Below, piece after piece: positions 1-6,235 of a DNA stretch of 63,782 nucleotides (positions within the stretch are counted from its first letter, which is position 1; each line of letters starts with the position of its first letter). The position numbers and the translations under genes were made by a program. Under the pieces are notes generated by a model. The model had not been told where the DNA came from, did no database searches, and saw nothing but the letters and a program-made list of their open reading frames with translations. The DNA comes from Deltaproteobacteria bacterium. GTDB taxonomy: Bacteria; Desulfobacterota; Syntrophia; Syntrophales; UBA2210. The DNA lies in the NCBI GenBank assembly GCA_016930775.1, contig JAFGGB010000112.1:1-63782 (forward strand). Reading direction: 5' to 3'.

Positions 1-526
1 GCTGCATCTCTTGGGGGATGCGGTCCGAGGGTGGGGCTTCATAATGGACCTTTTCATGGCCGATGGGCCCGGAAACGACCTGCATGGGTCTGTCGCCGCG
101 CCACTGGCCCACGGCGATCCGGTATAAACCTGAAAACCCAGTAGGAAACAGGGTGGCATGCCAACCGAAGAGACGCTCCTCCGTGAGCGGTGCGGCATGG
201 TTCGTCGAGGCATCCAGGAGGACCGAGACAAGACCGTCGACATAGCGGTCTACCGGAAGGCCCGCAGCCGGAAGACCCAGTCTGCGGGCAACCGATGACC
301 GCACCGCATCCACATTGAGACGCTCGCCTTCGATGGCAGCGGTCTTCAGAGTTTCTTCCGCGAGGATTTCCATCTGGGCATGATTCTCTAGAGGCAATCC
401 CAGGGAGGCGATCCTGCCCAGGAGTTTTCCCTGCATAAGTCTGCATTGTCCCACCTTCGGGAGGATGCTTTCGTTATCCCACTGGAAACGGGTCCACCCC
501 GGACGCTGCCACAGATACTGTGTCAT
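1..526 (-). CDS. Fic family protein with N-terminal DUF4172 domain (partial, 3' end beyond window)
   Basis: The first 175 residues are visible, starting MTQYLWQRPGWTRFQWDNES, the typical opening of DUF4172 in Fic proteins. Residues about 1-85 match DUF4172 and the start of the Fic fold follows (LFGWHATLFPTGFSGLYRIAVGQWR). The motif TAAIEG near residue 60 fits the (S/T)xxxE(G/N) inhibitory helix of class II Fic enzymes, in which the glutamate blocks the ATP site. The catalytic HPFxDGNGR loop would lie beyond position 1, so activity cannot be judged. Members usually transfer AMP from ATP to target proteins. The ATG at 526 is preceded by an AAAGGA ribosome site and a good promoter. No antitoxin gene lies upstream, as expected when the inhibitory helix is built in. 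Confidence 0.85.
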   Translation of the reverse strand, partial: MTQYLWQRPGWTRFQWDNESILPKVGQCRLMQGKLLGRIASLGLPLENHAQMEILAEETLKTAAIEGERLNVDAVRSSVARRLGLPAAGLPVDRYVDGLVSVLLDASTNHAAPLTEERLFGWHATLFPTGFSGLYRIAVGQWRGDRPMQVVSGPIGHEKVHYEAPPSDRIPQEMQ

Positions 527-541
527 TTGTCGTCCTTTATT

Positions 542-587
542 GCTTCAATATGTGAAGCGATTATACCACCTATTCGCTTCGCGTCAA
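542..587 (-). promoter_or_regulatory. Promoter of the Fic gene with overlapping operator-like repeats
   Basis: Read on the minus strand, a -35 TTGACG (582-587) and a -10 TATAAT (560-565) are separated by 16 bases and lie just upstream of the Fic start at 526. Three copies of a GAAGC/GCTTC half-site overlap the promoter: 542-547, 553-558 and 575-580. The first two form a GCTTCA/TGAAGC palindrome, and the second and third form a GAAGCGA/TCGCTTC inverted repeat. Their centres are 11 and 22 bases apart, so they sit on one face of the helix. That layout suggests a repressor site; the repressor is unknown. Confidence 0.6.
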
Positions 588-940
588 CAGGAATTGAGAG
601 CGCAAGGCGCTGTCATGTAAAGAGAGGATTCAGAGGTTATGGGGTGTATTTATGCAGTGCATTCAGCAATTTCGTTTGCAAATCCTGACATAATCTGTCG
701 GCTTTCGTAAATGAAAGGGATGAAGGGATGCCCTTGAGTTAGATCCAGGAGCCTTCAAATAATCTCCGCAAATTGTGCGGCGAATCTTTGGGTTTTCGTG
801 AGCTGGGCCTGTCACTAAAATGCAACCGTCCTAACCGAAAATTTTTCCAGAGAACCCGACCCGATCCAAGACGTTCTTTCTAACCATCTGAGATACAAGC
901 GATTAATTTATGATGAGGAATCACCTATTTAGGTTTTCAA

Positions 941-1006
941 ACTTCAAATCCAGTGTGGGGGGCTAGTAACCTCCCAGGTGGGTTCGATTCCCATGCACTT
1001 CCGCCA
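941..1006 (+). tRNA. selC: 3' fragment of a selenocysteine tRNA gene (att-site relic)
   Basis: The segment begins inside the anticodon loop (CTTCAAA, anticodon TCA) and continues with the 3' anticodon stem TCCAG. A long variable arm follows, whose GGGGGG pairs with CCTCCC. The T arm is GTGGG-TTCGATT-CCCAT, and an eight-base acceptor strand GCACTTCC, G and CCA close it. An eight-base acceptor with a five-base T stem is specific to bacterial tRNA-Sec. The 5' half (acceptor GGAAGTGC, D arm, 5' anticodon stem) is absent upstream, so this is not a working gene. Integrative elements often use the 3' end of selC as attB, so this is best read as the displaced 3' copy left at one end of an insertion. 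Confidence 0.8.
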
Positions 1007-1105
1007 ATTTATTCGCATATTTCGATTTTTATCAAGGAAATTTCTTTAACCTGTTTAACCTTCATGAAATTAGTGGATTGAATAGGATTGGAAGTACGAG
1101 AAGAG

Positions 1106-1136
1106 AAAAAAGGCGGAGTCTGCAATGAACCCCGCC
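1106..1136 (-). terminator. Intrinsic terminator after the PEP-CTERM gene
   Basis: On the minus strand an eight-pair stem (GGCGGGGT with ACTCCGCC, one G-T pair) is followed directly by six T. It lies about 35 bases past the stop codon of the PEP-CTERM gene. Confidence 0.75.
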
Positions 1137-1169
1137 CTTCAATGGAAGAACAAAATAGTGGGTATATAG

Positions 1170-1775
1170 CTATATCATTCTCCGAAGCCCTGCCAAGCCT
1201 GCTAGACTAAAACCGAGAAGCAACAGGGCGGCGGGTTCTGGAACGGATTCAACCGAAAATCTGCCCCAGTTTGGTACAGGAGTCTGGTGCCAAGCCTCAC
1301 CTTCTATTCCACCGCCAATAGTTCCGTAGTTCTTGGGACTCTCGCCTATGTCATGGACCAATCTCTCCACCAAGAGATCAGTATGAAACCATAGATTGTA
1401 ATGCGGTCCGTTGATTCCTCCCTTCTCTGTAAGATCGTATCCAAACAATTGGATTAAATTGAGAGGAGTAATTAAGGGAACAAAAACCGAGGCATAATAA
1501 AAGTCGTTACTCCAATCTGGAGGCGTTAAATGTACTAGCGACCCACCTAACCCTTCATTTACTAAATTCCATCCTTCGGGAGAAAGCGCAAATAGAGCTG
1601 CCTGCATAGAGATGTCTAATTGATCGTTAATGTCCACAATATCAAATATCTGACTTATAGTAGGAAAAGTTGCCGGAGCATAACATTCAAGAGTTATTTT
1701 TACTGGAGATGCAAACGCAATCGTTGTCACAAAAAATACAGAAATGACGCATAAAACCGAAAAATATCTCTTCAT
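1170..1775 (-). CDS. PEP-CTERM sorting domain protein, secreted
   Basis: This is a 201-residue exported protein. A signal peptide (MKRYFSVLCVISVFFVTTIAFA) precedes a mature region with no family I recognise. The C-terminus has VPEP, a hydrophobic stretch (AALLLLGFSLAGLAGL) and a short basic tail RRMI, the tripartite PEP-CTERM signal that exosortase cleaves when anchoring proteins to the outer surface or matrix. The ATG at 1775 is chosen because GGAGG lies just upstream; an upstream TTG would break into that site. No exosortase or polysaccharide cluster is nearby, so it is an orphan substrate. A sigma-54-like promoter lies upstream and a terminator follows, so it is probably a single-gene unit. 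Confidence 0.85.
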   Translation of the reverse strand: MKRYFSVLCVISVFFVTTIAFASPVKITLECYAPATFPTISQIFDIVDINDQLDISMQAALFALSPEGWNLVNEGLGGSLVHLTPPDWSNDFYYASVFVPLITPLNLIQLFGYDLTEKGGINGPHYNLWFHTDLLVERLVHDIGESPKNYGTIGGGIEGEAWHQTPVPNWGRFSVESVPEPAALLLLGFSLAGLAGLRRMI

Positions 1776-1843
1776 AGCGACCTCCAACTGTCAGGTTATT
1801 GAAAAAGATCTTTTTAAAATATCTATAGATTATGACATTTTAA

Positions 1844-1858
1844 GCATAATTAGTGCCA
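1844..1858 (-). promoter_or_regulatory. Sigma-54-like -24/-12 promoter of the PEP-CTERM gene
   Basis: Minus strand TGGCAC-TAATT-ATGC matches the RpoN consensus TGGCAC-N5-TTGC except for one base, with the invariant GG and GC exactly ten bases apart. Transcription would start near 1832, giving a leader of about 57 bases before the ATG at 1775. PEP-CTERM genes in other bacteria are known to be controlled by PrsK/PrsR with RpoN, which supports the reading. Confidence 0.55.
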
Positions 1859-1864
1859 TGATCG

Positions 1865-1932
1865 TAACTTTATGAGATCATTAAATCTGGCATTGAAACC
1901 CTTATCACTTTTCAAGCATAACTTTAAGAGAT
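1865..1932 (-). repeat. Paired direct repeats upstream of the sigma-54-like promoter
   Basis: TAACTTTATGAGAT (1865-1878) and TAACTTTAAGAGAT (1919-1932) match at 13 of 14 bases and are 54 bases apart, close to five helical turns. They sit about 40 and 94 bases upstream of the expected transcription start, where enhancer-binding activators often bind. The role as activator sites is inferred. Confidence 0.45.
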
Positions 1933-2073
1933 ATCGACAGTTGCACATAATGTTTCAGTAAAAACAAGTAAAATACGTAAGACAGCATTGTAAATCATGA
2001 CAATATCAAGACCGTAAAAAATATTTACAACAACCTACAATGCATCAAGAAGCTTGCGTGTTTTCGAGAAAGC

Positions 2074-2494
2074 TTAATAGCTTATTTCCTCCTTTCCCTC
2101 CAACAACCTTCTCTTTGCATCGAGCTGAACCGATGCATAGCGTTGAACGCTTTCTCGCCTCCGATGATCCGTCAACATCTGCACCTCGTCGAGAGAATAA
2201 TGCTTCTCGTTGATATATTGGGAACAGCTTGAATGCTTCAGGCCGGAGTACATGTCGATCTCCTCTCCGACCTCTCTACATGCTCTATGCCATAAATCAG
2301 CCATGCAGTGATGCGTGCAGTGTTTCCCCTCGATCTTCCCTCTCCTGTTCGCGAAAAAATATGGACTGTCGATATAGACCGGCATCGACTTCGTGATCTT
2401 TCAAAACTCCGAGTGACAGGGAATCAGATGCTGTTTCTTTGTCTTCGTATGCTCAACAAGTTCTTTTAGGGAAAACAGGAGAATCCTAACTCTG
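2074..2494 (-). pseudogene. Decayed tyrosine recombinase (phage-type integrase), C-terminal part
   Basis: The last 103 codons keep the shape of an integrase catalytic domain: GLKHSSCSQYINE (usual LRHT box), SLDEVQMLTDH (usual LGH box) and a following RYA with the likely nucleophile tyrosine. Upstream, in the same frame and across a TGA stop, the reading continues as ELVEHTKTKKQHLIPCHSEF, matching the segment with the conserved beta-strand lysine. The N-terminal arm-binding domain and the first catalytic arginine are not found, and no start codon fits. The gene is therefore truncated and interrupted. It lies 1.1 kb from the selC 3' fragment, which supports a lost integrative element here. Confidence 0.65.
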
Positions 2495-2498
2495 AATG

Positions 2499-2507
2499 TG
2501 GTATAAT
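2499..2507 (+). promoter_or_regulatory. Extended -10 promoter candidate for the tct operon
   Basis: TG-G-TATAAT at 2499-2507 is a perfect -10 hexamer with the extended TG motif. No clear -35 lies 17 bases upstream. It would give a leader of about 140 bases before tctC, and nothing recognisable is seen in that leader. Confidence 0.4.
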
Positions 2508-2654
2508 ATTCAGCGGCAGGTCAGCTATAGTCTGCCCTCCAGCGCTTTATCGGAGGAATTGCTCATATTGTTTCCTACCAGATCTGCAGAGCCTATCCGA
2601 GTACGCCACCGTAAATGGGAGGTTTATATCAAAAACTTGTTGAGGGAGGTATTT

Positions 2655-3617
2655 ATGAAACGAATGGGAGCTGTTATTGCAGTATTGTTAACCGTCGGCA
2701 TAATTTTTAATGCAGGATTGGCCAAGGCGGACAACTATCCTACGAAATCTATTAAAGTCGTGGTGCCCTATTCGGCTGGCGGCGGCACCGACACCATTGC
2801 GCGAGCAATAGGCAAATTCGTAGAATTAAATAAACCCTTTGTTGTTACAAACATAACGGGAGGAGGGGCCAAAATCGGGACTATGGAAGTCGCCGGTTCA
2901 AAACCCGACGGCTATACGCTGCTGATGCATTCCGTGACAGCCGTCGCCTCTGGCTATCATGCGGGACTGTATGATACCAAGATCTGGAAAGATCTCAAGC
3001 CCGTAGCAAGCATGACCTCTATGGTGGGCTGCATTGCCGTAAAGGCGGATTCGCCCTATAAAACCATCGGCGATTTAATTGCCTTTGCAAAAGCCAACCC
3101 TGGAAAGGTGTCGGCAGGCGTATCCGGCATCGGCGGAGGCGCCCATATCATTGTAGCTGTTTTCGCCGATGTTGCGGGGGTTAAATTGAATTATGTGCCC
3201 TTTGCCGGAGCTTCCAACACAAGGGCGGCCCTTATGGGCGGACATGTGGATATGGCGGCGGCTTTTATATCCGAGGTCTATGATTTTGTTAAATCGGGCA
3301 ATCTCAGAGTGCTGGCCACAACCGGTTCCGCAAGATCATCCGACCTGCCTGATGTTCCGACATTTCAAGAATCAGGGATAGACTTCGTATTGCATCACAG
3401 AAACGGAATTTTCGCACCCAAAGGAACCTCGGACGACGTTATTAAAGTTTTGGATGACGCCTTACAGCTTGTGGCTGACAACAAGGAATTCCAAAATGTC
3501 TTGAAAGGCATGCTGATAGATTCAGCTTATCTTTCTTCCGATGATTTTACGGTTGAACTGGAAAAACTCGATAAAATGATAGAACCGATTGCTCCTCTCA
3601 TTAGGGCCAAAAAATAA
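2655..3617 (+). CDS. tctC: Tripartite tricarboxylate transporter substrate-binding protein (TctC/Bug family)
   Basis: This is a 320-residue periplasmic binding protein for a secondary, ion-driven TTT transporter that takes up carboxylates. A signal peptide ends at about residue 25 (GLAKA-DNYPTK). The mature protein opens with the family pattern YPTKSIKVVVPYSAGGGTDTIAR, continues with VTNITGGGAKIGTMEV and KPDGYTLLM, and ends normally. The ATG at 2655 is preceded by GGGAGG, and upstream in-frame starts would add a sequence with no signal peptide. The membrane partners tctB and tctA follow on the same strand after 302 bases. The substrate cannot be told from sequence; Bug proteins bind citrate, tartrate, aromatic acids and amino acids among others. 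Confidence 0.88.
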   Translation: MKRMGAVIAVLLTVGIIFNAGLAKADNYPTKSIKVVVPYSAGGGTDTIARAIGKFVELNKPFVVTNITGGGAKIGTMEVAGSKPDGYTLLMHSVTAVASGYHAGLYDTKIWKDLKPVASMTSMVGCIAVKADSPYKTIGDLIAFAKANPGKVSAGVSGIGGGAHIIVAVFADVAGVKLNYVPFAGASNTRAALMGGHVDMAAAFISEVYDFVKSGNLRVLATTGSARSSDLPDVPTFQESGIDFVLHHRNGIFAPKGTSDDVIKVLDDALQLVADNKEFQNVLKGMLIDSAYLSSDDFTVELEKLDKMIEPIAPLIRAKK

Positions 3618-3775
3618 CCATTACTTTAAAGGGCTTCTTCATCTATTCTACATGCACCGAGGGAGTCAGTTAACGGAAAAGGGGAATACAGGCGACGGAG
3701 CGCTTGTCTTCAGCGAAAAGAACGAAGAATTGCCCCTATGCTGCAATCTATAAAAATGCCAGCGTTCATAAGAAA

Positions 3776-3815
3776 CTCAAGGATTCCCTGCAGTCTGCTG
3801 CAGGGAATCCTTGAG
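3776..3815 (+). repeat. Perfect 18-bp inverted repeat between tctC and tctB
   Basis: Arms 3776-3793 and 3798-3815 are perfectly complementary around a four-base TCTG loop, and CTGCAG lies in each arm. The following bases are TGTTGGGAA, so there is no T tract and a standard intrinsic terminator is unlikely. Position after the binding-protein gene suggests an mRNA-stabilising or read-through-limiting hairpin that keeps tctC more abundant than tctBA. Confidence 0.7.
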
Positions 3816-3919
3816 TGTTGGGAATATGCTTGATATTGCGGTTGCTGTATCGAAAAACAGGGCGAGAATAAAATATCGCTTCGTCAATATTTTACTATAC
3901 ACAGTGCAGTGAGGCAGCA

Positions 3920-4399
3920 ATGTTAAAGTCCAATAAAGCTGTTGCGATTTGTTTTTTTGTCCTCAGCATTTTCACCTATTATGGGAGCACGTTAATACCC
4001 GAGGCGATTTACAGCGAGGGCGCTGCGGGGCCGAGGCTGTTTCCTCAGTTATGGTCGATTTTCATCGCCTTCTTGAGCATCATGCTCTATGGGCAAAGTT
4101 ATCTCAAGGAAAAGAAAAACAAAGACGACGCATCGAAAAAAGAAAAATCGACGCGGCGGGAAGAAAAAAATGTTTTTTTTATGCTGATCGCCGCCATTGG
4201 CTATATCGTCCTCATGAAACCTCTTGGATTTGTCATTTCTACCTTTCTTTTCTCTCTTGCGACCATTGGGCTTCTCGGCGGCGAGAACATCAAGAATAAA
4301 TATTCTGTGGTGCTCATATCAGCCATCGCCACAATCGTGACATATGTCTTGTTCGCTCAAGTATTGGATGTCTTTTTACCTACCGGCATATTCATGTAA
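3920..4399 (+). CDS. tctB: Tripartite tricarboxylate transporter TctB, small membrane subunit
   Basis: This 159-residue protein has about four hydrophobic segments: residues 7-23, 38-55, about 88-108 and 125-150. A highly charged cytoplasmic loop (KEKKNKDDASKKEKSTRREEK) lies between the second and third, as is typical of TctB. It forms the inner-membrane complex with TctA, encoded 25 bases downstream. TctB is poorly conserved, so assignment rests on topology, length and order in the operon. The ATG at 3920 has GTGAGG just upstream. Confidence 0.8.
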   Translation: MLKSNKAVAICFFVLSIFTYYGSTLIPEAIYSEGAAGPRLFPQLWSIFIAFLSIMLYGQSYLKEKKNKDDASKKEKSTRREEKNVFFMLIAAIGYIVLMKPLGFVISTFLFSLATIGLLGGENIKNKYSVVLISAIATIVTYVLFAQVLDVFLPTGIFM

Positions 4400-4424
4400 A
4401 GGGCCACGATAAGGAGGAACATCC

Positions 4425-5924
4425 GTGGAATATCTATCATACGGCTTGCATAACATTGTTCATGTCAATTCATTGTTGCTTATCGCGGCGAGTGTTCTTT
4501 TCGGCGTTATTTTCGGGGCCATACCCGGCCTAACGGCTACGCTTGGCATAGCGCTCCTGCTTCCTTTTACATATGAAATGGGGCCTTACAACGGCCTTGC
4601 CTGTTTGCTGGGCATCTACGTGGGCGCTACGTCGGGAGGATTAATTTCTGCCACTTTAATCGGCATTCCCGGAACAGGAGCCTCGATCGTCACGACATTT
4701 GACGGATACCCCATGGCGCAGCAGGGAAAGGCCAATCAAGCTCTTTCGCTGGGGTGCTTTTCCTCCTTTGTGGGAGGTGTGATCAGCATGATTATGTTGA
4801 TGCTAATTTCCCCCCTGTTGGCGCGATTGGCACTTAAGTTCGGACCGTGGGAGTATTTTTCATTGGGCATTTTTGGTTTGACTATCGTCGTTTCCATATC
4901 GAGCAAGAACTTGATCAAGGGCCTTTTAGCCGGCAGTCTCGGCGTCGCCATAACCTTGCCCGGGCAGGATCCCCTGGTAGCCATACCGCGGTACGCCTTT
5001 GGTTTTACTCAGATGGAAGGCGGCTTCGCTCTTCTTCCCACTCTTCTTGGCTTCTTTGCAATTACCCAGTTGTTTGGCGACGTCGAATCCGTGGCGGAAC
5101 AATTCAGCGTGATTCGGTTCGATCCAAAGTACAGAATCTTTCCTCCTCTTGCGATTGTACGAACGTCTATAGGAAATTTCATACGGTCGTCCTTGCTTGG
5201 AACGTGGATCGGCATACTGCCGGGCGCCGGCGGCAGCATCGCCTCTTTTTTAGCCTATGATCAGGCAAAGAAGGCTTCAAAAACGCCGGAAGCATTTGGA
5301 ACGGGACATTATGAAGGAGTCATTGCATCGGAAACGGCCAACAACGCCGTAACGGGAGGAGCGCTCATTCCTTTGATGACTCTGGGAATACCCGGAGACA
5401 TGGTTACGGCGGTGATTCTAGGAGGGCTTCTTATTCACGGTTTGCGGCCGGGTCCCATGCTCTTTCAAGATAACGCTGATGTCGTAGGTTCCATATTCGT
5501 TGCATTATTCATCGCCAATGTGATGATGTTTATACTGCAAAGCGGCCTTATGAGATTTTTTGCGAAAATTATTTTGGTTCCCAAACATATACTGCTGCCG
5601 ATAGTCGGCATCATGTGCGTCGTGGGAACCTATTCGGTTAACAATAGAATTTTTGATCTCTGGGTGCTCATAATCTTTGGATTCGTCGGCTACATTTTGA
5701 TAAAAAACAAATTCAACCTGGGTCCCATAGTGTTGGGGTACATATTGGGACCGCTGATTGAAACGAATTGGCGACTGGGCCTGATGGCGGCACGAGGCGA
5801 TTACTTGCCCTTTCTTACCCGCCCTTTGTCGGCGTTGCTGCTTGTGATGGCCCTGGGTTCGATTTTATTTCCCGTCATAATGTCGAAATTCGGAAACAAG
5901 AAGAATCATGCGCAGCGAGCTTGA
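4425..5924 (+). CDS. tctA: Tripartite tricarboxylate transporter permease TctA
   Basis: This 499-residue large permease has about twelve membrane segments. Family signatures are visible: the N-terminal GAIPGLTATLGIALLLPFTY, GATSGGLISATLIGIPGTGAS, a second inverted-half loop WIGILPGAGGSIASFLAYDQ, and ALIPLMTLGIPGD. The GIPG loops are thought to line the substrate path. The start is GTG at 4425, six bases after AAGGAGG. It completes the tctC-tctB-tctA operon and should drive carboxylate uptake with Na+ or H+. The next gene is convergent. Confidence 0.92.
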   Translation: MEYLSYGLHNIVHVNSLLLIAASVLFGVIFGAIPGLTATLGIALLLPFTYEMGPYNGLACLLGIYVGATSGGLISATLIGIPGTGASIVTTFDGYPMAQQGKANQALSLGCFSSFVGGVISMIMLMLISPLLARLALKFGPWEYFSLGIFGLTIVVSISSKNLIKGLLAGSLGVAITLPGQDPLVAIPRYAFGFTQMEGGFALLPTLLGFFAITQLFGDVESVAEQFSVIRFDPKYRIFPPLAIVRTSIGNFIRSSLLGTWIGILPGAGGSIASFLAYDQAKKASKTPEAFGTGHYEGVIASETANNAVTGGALIPLMTLGIPGDMVTAVILGGLLIHGLRPGPMLFQDNADVVGSIFVALFIANVMMFILQSGLMRFFAKIILVPKHILLPIVGIMCVVGTYSVNNRIFDLWVLIIFGFVGYILIKNKFNLGPIVLGYILGPLIETNWRLGLMAARGDYLPFLTRPLSALLLVMALGSILFPVIMSKFGNKKNHAQRA

Positions 5925-6235
5925 CAGCATCGTAGGTCGACTTTTATGAGAACACTGCACAGTCTTTATCAATGTGCAGTCGCTTGCGGTCATTGATGCG
6001 GGCTGCAGTTCTGGGTCTTGAATCGTAGATTTGGGTTCGCCGCTCGTATAAGAATGGTTCGTTTCCATCTCAGTTTGGGAAGAAAATGGAAGGCGCTTCT
6101 GGCCGTCATTCGTAATGATCTGCGTTTTTTAAATCTATAACGTTTTGAATAGCCTTCTTGCCGAAAATGCAAAGAACTGCCGTCACTCCTTTTAAGACTG
6201 TGCCGACGACTACGCCATCTCAATGAACAGTGCCC
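5925..6235. other. Convergent intergenic region, no gene seen
   Basis: This is 311 bases between the 3' ends of tctA and the ThDP-enzyme gene. It holds an 8-bp inverted repeat (ACTGCACA 5954-5961, TGTGCAGT 5973-5980) with no T tract. Open frames on both strands give no recognisable protein. Confidence 0.5.

Noticed and set aside
54-446. Minus-strand 130-codon frame at the left edge as a gene
   Set aside because: It is a shadow of the Fic/DUF4172 frame, which has conserved residues, a ribosome site and a promoter.
2380-2400. In-frame TGA in the integrase relic as a selenocysteine codon, given the nearby selC fragment
   Set aside because: No SECIS-like hairpin is evident, integrases are not selenoproteins, and the gene also lacks its N-terminus. 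A nonsense mutation is the simpler reading.
5954-5980. 8-bp inverted repeat between convergent genes as a terminator
   Set aside because: No T tract follows on either strand and the stem is short, so I do not call it.
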